Assembly: GCF_015207265.1 (NCBI RefSeq)
Contig: NZ_JADEXE010000009.1
Location: 1 to 56,645, forward strand
Source of the DNA: Nodosilinea sp. LEGE 07298
GTDB lineage: Bacteria > Cyanobacteriota > Cyanobacteriia > Phormidesmidales > Phormidesmidaceae
Length of the DNA stretch: 56,645 bases
Direction of reading: 5' to 3'
Of this stretch, positions 27,571 through 36,911 are shown piece after piece (within the stretch, counting starts at the first letter, position 1; every line of letters starts with the position of its first letter). The notes beneath the pieces were generated by a model that was given only the letters and a program-made list of their open reading frames with translations, ran no database searches and was not told where the DNA came from. Made by a program: the position numbers and the translations under genes.

Positions 27571-28089
27571 TTATTGGTAAGCAGTTCCGTCCCATATCCA
27601 GACTTCCCCTGAATCTGTTGCGAGATCTCTCATTCCTTGTGTGTAAGTGTCCAACGCACGGACGTCATGAGTGATGATGCTTGATTCAAGATGAGTAAAC
27701 GTCCCGTCCAATTTCGACAGGAAAATATCTGTGGCGCACCCATGAGAACCGCATGTCAAACTTGAGTGAGTTGTAACTATCAGGTCACAAAGACCATCCT
27801 CATTTAATTTTAAAGAAAGTAATTTATAAGAAAATTTATTGAAGTACTCCCCCCATTCAGATTGATCTCTAGATCTAACCCAACCGATTATGGCCTTGTG
27901 ATGAGAGTTTTTTACACATTTCTGCTCCTTAATGCCGACATTAATATTTGAAGTATTCGGAGAGCAGGCACTACTTGTTAACAACAAGCATAGCGTTACT
28001 CTCAATGAAATTGGCGCAAAAACATCTTGAACCCAAACTAGTGAAATATTAGTAAATTTTTGAGTGTGAATAACGGCTCCTTCAAGCAA
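27571..28089 (-). CDS. Putative lipoprotein upstream of the RTX protein
   Basis: The reading frame encodes up to 172 aa. A hydrophobic stretch ending in a lipobox-like LLLTSSAC occurs near residue 42, so the true start is probably later than the TTG at 28089. The mature part has several cysteines (EQKCVKN, GLCDLIV, TCGSHGCATD). It ends shortly before the RTX gene on the same strand and may be co-transcribed with it. An accessory or self-protection role for the lysozyme-like partner is possible, but nothing proves it. Confidence 0.5.
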   Translation of the reverse strand: MLEGAVIHTQKFTNISLVWVQDVFAPISLRVTLCLLLTSSACSPNTSNINVGIKEQKCVKNSHHKAIIGWVRSRDQSEWGEYFNKFSYKLLSLKLNEDGLCDLIVTTHSSLTCGSHGCATDIFLSKLDGTFTHLESSIITHDVRALDTYTQGMRDLATDSGEVWIWDGTAYQ

Positions 28090-28162
28090 AATACCTTAAT
28101 AATTGTAGAATTATTTATTGGAGTTCTGATGAAATACTGATGGTCTTACAATCGTCAGCTTT

Positions 28163-28425
28163 TCAATTTTCGTTCAGAATAAATTTATCCCTAGATTGTC
28201 CCGAGGATTGAGAATATCTGTTTTGAGACAAAGCCAATCTTTTAGGTAGCTGTAAGTGGGCAGCTACCACGTTATTACATAGGAAAAAGTCATCTTGCTT
28301 TTGGCCTGTGGAGAAAAAGCGTTATCAAATAGGGAGTTATGCTCTTTCTTTTTCAATGAGTTTGAGCGGCTTATGGGGCGTGCGCTCCAAAGCGCTCAAG
28401 CCCCAGATGACTTACCCCGGCCCGG
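28163..28425 (-). pseudogene. Chimeric remnant of primase 3' region and a secreted-protein paralogue
   Basis: Read on the minus strand, the left part encodes LPKRLALSQNRYSQSSG and QSRDKFILNEN before a stop, which matches LPKGAALSQ...YTQSSGQSRDNFF of the secreted protein at 28590-29378. The upstream part encodes NNVVAAHLQL, which matches CNNVAATQLSLF of the primase at 29813-31480. DNA similarity to the primase continues over the GCGCTC-rich part near 28380-28410. So two neighbouring genes left a fused, decayed copy. Confidence 0.65.
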
Positions 28426-28589
28426 TCGGCTGCTGTTTTACTTCTATCCCGTAGTTGTTGCCGTAACTGACCCAATGTCTCAAAACACGTTCCCCTTGTA
28501 AATGCCAGATTACTCTATGAGCCCTCTACGCGAAGCTTCTAGGTGATGCACTTCATTTTAGAATAGGAATAGCATTCCTTAAACTTGAA

Positions 28590-29378
28590 TCATTTGCAGT
28601 GGCTCTGATAAATGGAATGAGCAAGAGTATTTACCTCTATATTGTTCCAGCTTCTGTCTGGAAGCGATATGGGGTCACCTACAGACATCAGTCTAGTTCT
28701 ATTATTGTTGTACCAATCTCTGGCAGCCACAGATGGAAAATTAGGTGGTGACACATCGAACTCTGTTTCAAATGCTAAGCCCCTTAGATTCAGCCACCTC
28801 AGTCCTCCTGATAGTCTATGAGTAGGAGAATAAAAGCGGACATCTTGTAATCCTCCTTCACGTACTTGGCTTGAATTGCATTGAATTACATTCCACGCTA
28901 TTCGCCCATCCGCTGCGTGCAGAGTGATGGGACTCGAAAAATTAATATCTTCCAATAAGTAAGCAGGGTTGACCCAATAACCAAAAGCTTCCGCACGCTC
29001 CCAACTGAATGGTCTAAATTCAAGGTGTCCGGTTCTATAAATGATGTACAGTGAATCTTCTCCCTGAGAAGTCCTGATAAAACTGCTATCCCAGTAGTGA
29101 ATTTCTTTTCCGACTATGATGTCATGTACATATGTATGGTTGCTTCCAACAATCCTCCATCTTTCATCCTGAAAAAAGTTATCTCTAGATTGTCCTGAGG
29201 ATTGAGTGTAATCAGAATGTCTGACCTGAGACAAAGCCGCTCCCTTAGGCAGGGATAAAATTGCCGAAAAAACAATGCAAAAGAATATCCAAAATACTTT
29301 TGAAATTAAATTTGAAGGTGAGGTCTTTGAGAGGCGAAGTAAGGTAACGTAATCGTTATTTAGCCCTGAGAATTTCAT
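28590..29378 (-). CDS. Secreted or membrane-anchored hypothetical protein
   Basis: The 262-aa product has a hydrophobic segment at about residues 27-45 (VFWIFFCIVFSAILSLP) acting as signal or anchor, then a polar mature region with many aromatic residues (FRPFSWERAEAFGYWVNP) and two cysteines. No known domain is recognised. A truncated paralogue lies just downstream at 28163-28240, so this family has been duplicated locally. Confidence 0.6.
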   Translation of the reverse strand: MKFSGLNNDYVTLLRLSKTSPSNLISKVFWIFFCIVFSAILSLPKGAALSQVRHSDYTQSSGQSRDNFFQDERWRIVGSNHTYVHDIIVGKEIHYWDSSFIRTSQGEDSLYIIYRTGHLEFRPFSWERAEAFGYWVNPAYLLEDINFSSPITLHAADGRIAWNVIQCNSSQVREGGLQDVRFYSPTHRLSGGLRWLNLRGLAFETEFDVSPPNFPSVAARDWYNNNRTRLMSVGDPISLPDRSWNNIEVNTLAHSIYQSHCK

Positions 29379-29812
29379 GACTTTCAGTGCTCCACGAAAT
29401 AATTACAAAAGTAGAAACAGTAAAAAAATTCAGTCTAATTATTCGCAGGTTATGCCAAGACACTAGCAATACGAGAATAACGCGATTATTTTTTTAATCC
29501 ATGTAAGTTAGGTGATTTTCCGGATGCTTTCACCTAACTTTTATGAGGTTTTAAATCTCAGCCTACTTTCAAGTTAAAAAGGTGTCCTAGGCTACATAAA
29601 AGGCCACCTCATCTCTTCCGCTAAAATGCAAGTTGCATCTCCTCGGCTCAGGGCCGGGCGCAGTGTATCGGGATCCACGAATTGGGTGGATGGTCACATA
29701 ATTCGGATGGTCGCCCGTATGAGCATGGCGAGCCCCAAAAAAGGGAAATATGAGCCTTACCGCGTCGGCCCCACAGATTCTCAGCCACCGCTCGATAGTC
29801 TGGTGCCTCCCT
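29379..29812. other. Intergenic region
   Basis: About 430 bases between the secreted protein and the primase. The left half is A+T-rich. The right half is G+C-richer and has short uninterrupted frames on both strands that resemble no known protein. No clear terminator or promoter stands out. Confidence 0.4.
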
Positions 29813-31480
29813 CTACAGCACCAGGTCGAGGTGCCCAGGGTTATCCCGAACCCAGTTAAGCGCCTCACTCATAAGCACAGGGTCACCAGAGGCTAAATAG
29901 CCCCTCATGCGCTCGACAACCGTTTGTCTAGCCTTCTGCTGCTCAGCCTGCTGCCGTTTGGCCTGCTCGTTGAGGGAACGCTTTCGATACTGCTCTTCTT
30001 GGGCAGCCGCGAGTTGAAAGAGCGATAGCTGGGTAGCCGCCACGTTATTACACACCAGAGAGCTATTTTGCTCTTTATCAATGGAGGTCAAAGCCCTGTC
30101 AGATAGGCTGTTACACCCAACATCCTCCAATAAGTTTGGGCGACTCTCGGGCTCGTGCGCCCTAAAGCGCTCGGGCTCCGAGGGAGACTCTTTTATGCTT
30201 GGGGGGTCTGGGGGGATTTCCACAGATGCCTTGTCATGCAGGTGCTGGGGGTGCCACAGGTCTTTGTTTTTGTAGAGTGTGGGGCCTCCTATCGAGAATC
30301 TTGTGGTCAGCAGGATAAATCGCTCTCGCACGGTGATGGGGAGCTGGCCTTCATTGAGAAGTGCTGCAATGGCTAGTCGTATTTTCTCTCTGGCTTCCTG
30401 GGCCTTTGTCTCGTTGTGTGAGGGGGTGTTGTCGTCGTCGTTATTGGTTGCTGCTTTTGGGGCTTTGTTCACTCCGTAGTGGTAGTAGTGGCTTTGTTCA
30501 ATTGCTCTTGCCCATGCAGTCGCGCGCGCTTCGAGTTCATGCACGTGGTTACTCCAATCATGGAATCCTGGTAACTCACGGGCAGTTTTAATGATGTCTT
30601 CGGCGAGCGCGATTCCCTCAAGCGGGGTTTGTGCGTAGAGGACGTGGCCGAAGATATAGCTTCGCATTGTGATTTTGCCGAGGATCCGATTCGTCATCCC
30701 TGGGCCAGTCCAGCCGGGCTCGATCTCCGCATTAAGGTCGTTGATAAATTTCTCAGCTTTGGTGGTAACTCGGTATTCGCGTCGGCGTGCCTTCTTTAAC
30801 GTCTGCTTCAGCAGCACCGAATCAATCGTGTTATGGCTACTTGCCAAGTGCCACATCTCGGTGAACCGCTCACGTGAAATGCAGATGGGTTCAAGGTCAC
30901 CGTTGCTAAGGATACATGAGCCTGCTGCCTGGAGCGGGAGCCGGTGGGCGCTGTAGAGCGGCATCTCGCCACTTTCTAAGGGCACGTAAGCTCTTGGGTT
31001 AGGAAATACTTCAAGCTGGCCAGGCGAGCACTTCATCCCGACATTCTGGAGCACGGTTGTGACGCATAGTGCTATCTCCCAACTTTTTTGCGCTTCCTCA
31101 AAGGGAAAGTAGAGATGGAGGCCATCACTATAGCTTGACGTGATCGTGATGCATGACGGGAGCCCCAACGGTTCGAGCGCATCTTGTATGCGACGCAGGG
31201 CTAGTGGGTCAGATGTCGGGTGATACCGACTTCCTCTATCAATGTCGAGAAGGACATATTTAGTTGTTGAGCCAAAGCGAACGCCGTAAAGAGCTCTGCC
31301 TTGCAGGATAAGCCTGTCGCTCAGTGGGTGCCTCGATTCAGTTTGCCAGGATGGTTTCTCGTTAGGCTCTGTGTGCTCGGCCCAAATGTAGTCGAACCGG
31401 TGGGGCCAAAGTTTTAGATATGGGTCGTCTGTCTCCTCTACGGAGAAGGAGAACAGCGCCCGAGGCGCTTTTTGTTTCAC
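29813..31480 (-). CDS. Archaeo-eukaryotic-type (AEP) plasmid primase
   Basis: The 555-aa product has AEP-superfamily motifs in its N-terminal half: YVLLDIDRGS (metal-binding aspartates) and SYSDGLHLYFPF (histidine motif), with GQLEVFPNPRAYVPL in between. The middle is helical (FINDLNAEIEPGWTGPGMTN). The whole resembles a primase-like protein I know from cyanobacterial plasmids. A QLSLF sliding-clamp-type motif lies in the C-terminal region (ATQLSLFQLAAAQ). It would lay primers for plasmid replication. The start is GTG without a clear ribosome site. An overlapping frame just upstream has a Ser/Thr/Ala-rich coding look, so the N-terminus is uncertain. Confidence 0.75.
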   Translation of the reverse strand: MKQKAPRALFSFSVEETDDPYLKLWPHRFDYIWAEHTEPNEKPSWQTESRHPLSDRLILQGRALYGVRFGSTTKYVLLDIDRGSRYHPTSDPLALRRIQDALEPLGLPSCITITSSYSDGLHLYFPFEEAQKSWEIALCVTTVLQNVGMKCSPGQLEVFPNPRAYVPLESGEMPLYSAHRLPLQAAGSCILSNGDLEPICISRERFTEMWHLASSHNTIDSVLLKQTLKKARRREYRVTTKAEKFINDLNAEIEPGWTGPGMTNRILGKITMRSYIFGHVLYAQTPLEGIALAEDIIKTARELPGFHDWSNHVHELEARATAWARAIEQSHYYHYGVNKAPKAATNNDDDNTPSHNETKAQEAREKIRLAIAALLNEGQLPITVRERFILLTTRFSIGGPTLYKNKDLWHPQHLHDKASVEIPPDPPSIKESPSEPERFRAHEPESRPNLLEDVGCNSLSDRALTSIDKEQNSSLVCNNVAATQLSLFQLAAAQEEQYRKRSLNEQAKRQQAEQQKARQTVVERMRGYLASGDPVLMSEALNWVRDNPGHLDLVL

Positions 31481-31666
31481 TGGTGGATCGTCCCAAGTTG
31501 GTGTGCAGGGGACGAGGAGCAGCCGTAGCAGCAGCAGTAGATGGGGTGCGCGTCGTGGAGCTTAAATCGGTTTCATGCAAAATGACACGCCCGTTGTGTG
31601 TGCTCCTCCTCGCCTGTTAAAAGGCACTTGGGACAACGAGCGTGCTACTACTACTACAAACCTTAT

Positions 31667-31700
31667 GGATCCACCGAAAAAGTGTGCAATTCGGGGATCC
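31667..31700. promoter_or_regulatory. Inverted repeat between primase and RHH genes
   Basis: GGATCCACCGAA (31667-31678) and TTCGGGGATCC (31690-31700) form an imperfect inverted repeat upstream of the primase gene, with one unpaired base. It may be an operator, for instance for the nearby RHH protein. Confidence 0.4.
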
Positions 31701-31887
31701 TGGGGTAATATATAGACACAGTAACTCTGTGATGAGTTCACATTGCCGGCCAAAGCATCGGTGAACGCATCTGTTAATCCCAAGTTCGATTGGTTTATTT
31801 TTAAAGGCCTGGCTGTTAGCGCAGCTGGGTCTTTAGTTTTGTTGGTGGGTAGATGTTTTTTGTCAGCTAGGGTTCTCCTTTCACTCG

Positions 31888-32133
31888 CTATACAGCAACT
31901 GCATCGTCGTTTCGTTCGTCTACCTGCACAGAGAGCATCTGTGGAGTTATAGCGATGGGTATCAGTCCCCGGCCAATGCGCTCAACGAACTCGCTTCGCG
32001 AAAGGTTAAATGTCCTTGCGAGAATATCGAGCCCGTCAATACTTACCTCAGTAAGAGACAAGTTCACCCGAGACTTTTTAGCCTCATAGCTGGGACGACG
32101 ACCGTCTGGATTCCGTGGCACGCTATAGCTCAT
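31888..32133 (-). CDS. CopG/RHH-type small DNA-binding protein
   Basis: The ~81-aa product starts MSYSVPRNPDGRRPSYEAKK and continues SRVNLSLTEVSIDGLDILAR and FNLSRSEFVERIGRG. This is a ribbon-helix-helix protein of a form common in cyanobacteria. The ATG at 32133 is preferred over an upstream start at 32160. It probably represses its own gene or the primase gene downstream. Confidence 0.75.
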   Translation of the reverse strand: MSYSVPRNPDGRRPSYEAKKSRVNLSLTEVSIDGLDILARTFNLSRSEFVERIGRGLIPIAITPQMLSVQVDERNDDAVAV

Positions 32134-32451
32134 GGCAGTTGGGAACAAAACGTTGAGCAATTGCGATCAATCATACACATCTATTTTGAAAACGGATCAA
32201 CTGCACTACTCCAAGTTGTCTATACCAACACTCCGGACAGGTTTTGACAGCCAGCGGTGGAATACGGGTTTCAGACCTTTCCCAGTAGCTTAGCCAACCA
32301 GAAACCAAGGGTTTTGAGCGCTGGCCTCGAAAAATGTCCGGACTATTGCTACACACTGATAAATGGATAGATTCGTCCGGTGGAAATTCCCTTTCTGAGC
32401 ATCATCGTTTCTTCTTAAGAGTGAGGCTTAGCGGTCTTAGGTGTAGTCTCA

Positions 32452-33690
32452 TCATTTGTCTCGATTCTCCTGTCTTAGTTTTTGAAGATGGTTCATAGCA
32501 TCGAGGCCCTGGGTAACCCGTCGCGTCTGGTCTGCTGCAACATTTAGATTAGGACTTCCTCCAGTGCCAATCTCTCTACGGCTTTCAGTGAGCGCGGCTG
32601 TACGGGCATTTATGATCTCCTCTGGAGTTGGGTCAGGGCTTGGTAGGTATTTGAAAAGCCGGTTCGCTGCATCGGGGGACTGGTTTTTTAGGTCAAGGGC
32701 CATTAGAAGTGCCGCGTTGGAGAGTTCGCCTCCTAACACCTCCTTTGCCTTTTCCTGAATGTGCGGGGTTACTCCTTTGAGCTTGGCGAGCTCAGCGCTA
32801 TCTGCGGCTTCAGGACTGGGGTAGCCGTTTGTTGAGCTAAAGAAGCCGTGGTTATGTCGGTTTGAGTCTCGGTGCCCCCAGTAAGCATTGGTCTTCTCAC
32901 AATCCTTTGTTGCAGCACCCTCGATGTAGCCAATGACACAAGTAATCATCCTGTCTTCAAGCGAGGGGCTGCCAGCATAGTTGTGATACTCCGGCATTAG
33001 CGTGGGGTTTAAGACAGCCTGGAGCATGCCGCGCTTGGGGTGAACCTTGGTGCCATGCACCTGCTGCTGCCAGTGGAGATGTGCTGCGCCGATACCTGAA
33101 TCACCGGTGTGAGCCAGGACCTCGCCTTTGGCTTTTGTACCGGGGTAACACTCAGCAAGGTGGAGTGCCTGGTAGAGTTCAGGCCCTATCCAGATATCGG
33201 CAACTTGTCCACCACCGCCGCTATCCCACCAGCACTGCACTTTTACCCCATCAAGAGGGGCGTAGAGCGGGGTGTTCATGGATGTTGCAAGGTCCACTCC
33301 TTTGTGGTCTTTACTTGCTCCTGCGATGCCGATATCGCCTCTCCATCCGTACCCAGAAGAAACCTCAACAACGGTGCCATCTAAGAGGGTGAACGTCTCG
33401 CCCTTCTCTACGGGGGCCTGATCCAAACCGGAATAGACATGGGACTTACCTCCGCGAGGGCCAATAAATCGAAAGAGTGAATAGCTTGGGATAATGTCGT
33501 GCCCGAGTATCTGGAGCCCTGGTGTTGAGAGTGAGAGCCCTTCCCGAACGAGCTTATGGGCAAAGGCGTTTACACCTGAGTGAAAGAGTACGATCGCCGG
33601 TGGCGCACAGATAATTGCTGTAAGCGACCAGAGAAACAGTTCACTCGATGCGGTATTGAGCGTGTTGAAAAGAAGAGAGCCTACCTTCAT
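32452..33690 (-). CDS. Membrane-anchored M23 (LytM-type) peptidase
   Basis: The 412-aa product has an N-terminal membrane segment (residues ~18-38) and an M23 metallopeptidase domain at ~130-230: HKGVDLA (first zinc ligands), a glycine-rich GGGGQVADIW strand, and AAHLHWQQQVHG (HxH). M23 enzymes cut peptidoglycan cross-links. The C-terminal ~170 residues are helical. Its start overlaps the preceding small gene by four bases. In a transfer plasmid, such an enzyme typically opens the wall for a secretion channel; this role is inferred. Confidence 0.8.
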   Translation of the reverse strand: MKVGSLLFNTLNTASSELFLWSLTAIICAPPAIVLFHSGVNAFAHKLVREGLSLSTPGLQILGHDIIPSYSLFRFIGPRGGKSHVYSGLDQAPVEKGETFTLLDGTVVEVSSGYGWRGDIGIAGASKDHKGVDLATSMNTPLYAPLDGVKVQCWWDSGGGGQVADIWIGPELYQALHLAECYPGTKAKGEVLAHTGDSGIGAAHLHWQQQVHGTKVHPKRGMLQAVLNPTLMPEYHNYAGSPSLEDRMITCVIGYIEGAATKDCEKTNAYWGHRDSNRHNHGFFSSTNGYPSPEAADSAELAKLKGVTPHIQEKAKEVLGGELSNAALLMALDLKNQSPDAANRLFKYLPSPDPTPEEIINARTAALTESRREIGTGGSPNLNVAADQTRRVTQGLDAMNHLQKLRQENRDK

Positions 33691-33857
33691 TTACCCCCCT
33701 CACCTCCTCCACCTCTTTCTTCTCCAGCAAAGGTGATTTGCAAAAAGTGGTTGCCATCATGCACGAGGAAAAATCGGTGCTCTCCTGGGTGGAGAAGTTC
33801 AAGCACAAGGGCAATCCAGAACCCTGCAATAATGAGTCCGCGAGCAGAGGTGTGCAT
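33687..33857 (-). CDS. Small membrane protein (56 aa)
   Basis: The product begins MHTSARGLIIAGFWIALVLE, a single membrane segment, then a short polar region and a glycine/glutamate-rich end (EERGGGGEGGK). It lies four bases after the upstream gene stop and overlaps the M23 gene start (ATGA), so it is a real operon member. Function unknown. Confidence 0.6.
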   Translation of the reverse strand: MHTSARGLIIAGFWIALVLELLHPGEHRFFLVHDGNHFLQITFAGEERGGGGEGGK

Positions 33858-33861
33858 GGTG

Positions 33862-34272
33862 CTACTCCCCATCAAGTTGGGTGATCGGGCGCTCTTCGCC
33901 GTCTTTACCGATAAGCAGTGTCGTTGCATCTTCGACGGTATTTCGAGTAGCGGTACCAACTGCCGCCCCGAAATCGGATGGGTCAAGAAGCGTGCTTAAG
34001 GAGGGTGTGACATCGCCCCCTTCTGCAAAAAGTGCTGCTTTTGCGGCAATAAATAGTGACCCCATAGCCACGAGAGATGCGAAGAATCCAAGGAGCAATA
34101 AGAGTGACCGCTTTGGCCTCGATACAACTTCCCAGGGCCATAAAAACCCCATGCCGATAAGCCCGGCAGACCAGCTCTTAGTGAGTTCAGCTTTTTTGCG
34201 TTTCAGGTCGGCTGAATCAGCTGCTTTTTTCGCAGCGTCTTCATGTTTTTTGGTGTTATCAGAGTCGGACAT
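33862..34272 (-). CDS. Single-pass membrane protein
   Basis: The ~136-aa product starts MSDSDNTKKHEDAAKKAADS, a charged cytoplasmic region. It then has hydrophobic segments near residues 38-48 (GLIGMGFLWPW) and 57-80 (LLLLLGFFASLVAMGSLFIAA), and a soluble tail. The ATG at 34272 has AGAGGTG upstream and is preferred over a GTG nine bases earlier. It is part of the membrane-linked operon with the M23 peptidase. Confidence 0.6.
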   Translation of the reverse strand: MSDSDNTKKHEDAAKKAADSADLKRKKAELTKSWSAGLIGMGFLWPWEVVSRPKRSLLLLLGFFASLVAMGSLFIAAKAALFAEGGDVTPSLSTLLDPSDFGAAVGTATRNTVEDATTLLIGKDGEERPITQLDGE

Positions 34273-34321
34273 AATGGGCACCTCTTTTTGTTGTTTAGAA
34301 ACGACTCTTAGTGTGTTGGGT

Positions 34322-34453
34322 TAGCCTGTTGGGTGCGTGGGGGAGGTGTGTTGGCAAGGGGGATCCCGCTACTACCTAGCTAGAGTGCGTCCCTTACAGG
34401 GCAGCTCTTCCAGCAATCCAACACGAAGTCTGGCCAACAGGCTACCCAACAGG
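34322..34453. promoter_or_regulatory. Nested inverted repeats in an operon gap
   Basis: TAGCCTGTTGGGT (34322-34334) can pair with CCAACAGGCTA (34434-34444) or with ACCCAACAGG (34444-34453), which are adjacent. The gap of about 170 bases between the ATPase and the next gene is the largest in this operon. A processing, termination or re-initiation signal is likely. Confidence 0.4.
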
Positions 34454-35956
34454 GGGAGCGAATTTCAGGGCAAAACGTTTTCCCTGTTCGAGCCAGACGG
34501 CAAGGTGATGAGTAACTAATTGATTGACTATTTCACGAATTTCGCTGGAGGTGAGACGGTCATAATCTTTCCCCCAGTTCTGCTGAACTTTGCGAATTTC
34601 TATCGGGACGTGAAGCCCGTATTTTTTGAGGCAATATCTAAACAAATCACCCGTGATAGGGTGGTTGTGAAGCACCTCATAATCGGGGGTAAGTTCTACC
34701 GTTTCGCTGTCGGGAATGTCTTGCTCTTCAATAGGTGCTACCCAGGCGCGATTGAGCGTATCGATCCAGTCATCTCGATCAAAATTGCCCTCAATTTCCT
34801 TCTTTAGTCGGTCTATGTGCTCGCCTTGGTCAAGGCGAATTGTGTGATCGTCATTTAGCGTATAGCCCAAGGCGAGCATCAGTTCTTCAAGCTGGTTTCG
34901 CAGTGCGCCAGGCCGCACGGTATCGGGCAGTGCAACAGGGTGAAAGTTCGCGTCGGTGTATTCGGTGCCTGCTTGTTTGAACGTGGCTTTCTCGCCCCAG
35001 GTGAGCTCACCATCGTCATCGGTCGTACCTTCCAGGCGAATCACCGCTGCTGTGGTTTTGAGCGCTGAGAAGACCCCAGTGTTTAGTGACTTGCCACCGG
35101 CGTTTCCGGCGGCCTCGCCGTGGAGGATGAGAATCGGAGCCCAGCCTTGCTTTCGTGCTGTTTGGTTAGCCCAGCCGATAAGCGAGTTTGAAAGCCCGTT
35201 TAACTCGGGATAGTTGGCAGTTTCCCACTTCCCTACCTCGTCAATAATGACGGTGCGACGGCGCTTGCCTGCTTCTGTCCTAAACGGTTCATAGATACGT
35301 CCCATCGTGTCGAGTACTTTCTCGCGCACAGCATTCATCCCCTCCCCTTTGGATGTAGAGCCGTAGAGGTCGCCAAAGATCCAGGTTCCTTGAATCATGT
35401 TGGCATCGGTATCAGGGTCGATGATGATGGGGGCTTCTTCCCGTTTGTAGATGGCGCGCAGCACGGCTATGGCCATGGCGATAGTGCTTTTCCCTGAGCC
35501 TGAGGGACCGATGACCAGCACGACGAATGCTCCCATCATTTTTTTGAGCCACGGGGCAGCTGCTAGGAGCTGGGCTACGTTATCGGCGAGCTCACTTAAG
35601 GTGTTCTCGCTTAGATCCTCAATCGCAATTGGGTGGGTGTTTTTTCCCCTTGAAAGGGGCAGGCCCGATGGAGCAAGGGACGTAGGGTGGCGCTCAGCAA
35701 GTGCCATCCCCCCTACTATTCCGCCACAGCCAAGCACCGAAACCATGAGACCAAAGGCGTGTGCAGCCTTGCTGTGGGCTGTAACCACCGCCCCATCATT
35801 TTCGACTCCGAGCCCATAAATCTCGCTCACCGTGGCAGCATCCACCGTCTTGGGGCTCTGGATCATAAGCGTCATGCCGAGGACGGCAGCTAAAGCTCCT
35901 CCGCCAAACAGGCTGCTACTTAGAATCTTTTGCGTGTTTGAAGTGATGATCTTCAT
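34442..35956 (-). CDS. Membrane-anchored P-loop ATPase
   Basis: The 504-aa product has two N-terminal membrane segments (~14-32 and ~65-85), then an ATPase domain with Walker A GPSGSGKST at residues 150-158 and Walker B VIIDEVG near 232. A glycine-rich HGEAAGNAGGKSLNTG segment follows. The C-terminal ~150 residues are acidic and then HTH-like (LTSSEIREIVNQLVTHHLAV). It overlaps the preceding gene by one base. It could power assembly or DNA handling in the envelope cluster. It is not a typical VirB4 or VirB11. Confidence 0.7.
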   Translation of the reverse strand: MKIITSNTQKILSSSLFGGGALAAVLGMTLMIQSPKTVDAATVSEIYGLGVENDGAVVTAHSKAAHAFGLMVSVLGCGGIVGGMALAERHPTSLAPSGLPLSRGKNTHPIAIEDLSENTLSELADNVAQLLAAAPWLKKMMGAFVVLVIGPSGSGKSTIAMAIAVLRAIYKREEAPIIIDPDTDANMIQGTWIFGDLYGSTSKGEGMNAVREKVLDTMGRIYEPFRTEAGKRRRTVIIDEVGKWETANYPELNGLSNSLIGWANQTARKQGWAPILILHGEAAGNAGGKSLNTGVFSALKTTAAVIRLEGTTDDDGELTWGEKATFKQAGTEYTDANFHPVALPDTVRPGALRNQLEELMLALGYTLNDDHTIRLDQGEHIDRLKKEIEGNFDRDDWIDTLNRAWVAPIEEQDIPDSETVELTPDYEVLHNHPITGDLFRYCLKKYGLHVPIEIRKVQQNWGKDYDRLTSSEIREIVNQLVTHHLAVWLEQGKRFALKFAPPVG

Positions 35957-36849
35957 TACTTCATCACCTCCTGAATGACCTCTGCGGGGGTGGTCTCAGG
36001 AATGGCCGTTGTAGGCACTCGCACTGGGGATTGTGCGCCAGGGAGGTAGTACTCGACGCTTAAGACACCCTCTCGGAGGTTGGCTAACGCCTGGAGCACC
36101 TCTGTTGCGTCTTCATGCTGCGCTGAAAGAGGAAACATGGCACGAACAGCGGCGTAGTAGCGTGTAAGCCCCATCTGAATTTGGTAGATGGCAGGAAGGG
36201 GACGCCAATTGCCGTAGACGCCGTTGCCTAAGCCTTCTGCGATGGTCATGTCCTTTCCCCCCGCAAACCCGACAGCAGCCCACTGGAGGCCTTCTGCTGC
36301 GTATCGCAGGAGCACACATTGGTGGGGCTCTAAAATATCGCGGCAGTACTCAAGGTCAATTTGGGCGAGAGGATCAACATTTACCAGACGTCCCTCTTGT
36401 ACCTCTGCTTTCGCTGCTGCAAGCAGTCTGAGGGACTCTTGGTTTAAGGGGTATTCAAGGACTGACGCAGTCTCCTTAGCGATCCACGCATCGTAGTGGC
36501 CGAGCACTTCACTTAAGGCTACGGCGTAGTCTTCTTCTGAAGACTCCCCATCAGTACGCATCGATGCGAGCCTTTCGGCGACAGCGAGCGGATCATCAGC
36601 GGCAAAGTCGTATGCCTCAAACGCTGGTGGGGTAACGAGTTTCTTCTCAGCGCGGTAGCCCGTAACGGCGGTGACCGCGACTACCGCAAGAAGAAGCACC
36701 GCTGAAATGGGGGCGAGACGGGCAAAGGGGCTTAAGTTTCTGTACCACCGAAGCAGGTGAAAGGTCGCCTGCCGTGTTTGTTGTGGCCGTGTGAAGAGGG
36801 AGAGAGGCATCATGGTGTCAGCAGAAGAAGCATCCTGCAATGAATGCAT
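35956..36849 (-). CDS. Single-pass membrane protein
   Basis: The 297-aa product has one membrane segment near residues 42-64 (LAPISAVLLLAVVAVTAVTGY) and a large, likely extracytoplasmic helical domain with two cysteines (EYCRDILEPHQCVLL). The topology resembles VirB8-like proteins, but sequence support is lacking. It is tightly coupled to the downstream ATPase (stop and start overlap). Confidence 0.6.
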   Translation of the reverse strand: MHSLQDASSADTMMPLSLFTRPQQTRQATFHLLRWYRNLSPFARLAPISAVLLLAVVAVTAVTGYRAEKKLVTPPAFEAYDFAADDPLAVAERLASMRTDGESSEEDYAVALSEVLGHYDAWIAKETASVLEYPLNQESLRLLAAAKAEVQEGRLVNVDPLAQIDLEYCRDILEPHQCVLLRYAAEGLQWAAVGFAGGKDMTIAEGLGNGVYGNWRPLPAIYQIQMGLTRYYAAVRAMFPLSAQHEDATEVLQALANLREGVLSVEYYLPGAQSPVRVPTTAIPETTPAEVIQEVMK

Positions 36850-36911
36850 GGCTTTCTTTGAGGGGCGCAGGGACGATGATTATCAGCAGTAATTTTTTTA
36901 AGGTTTGGTTG

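Noticed and set aside
31362-31580. Ser/Thr/Ala-rich frame overlapping the primase start
   Set aside because: Starts with TTG and has no ribosome site; it could be the primase N-terminus after a frameshift, but the evidence is too thin to annotate.
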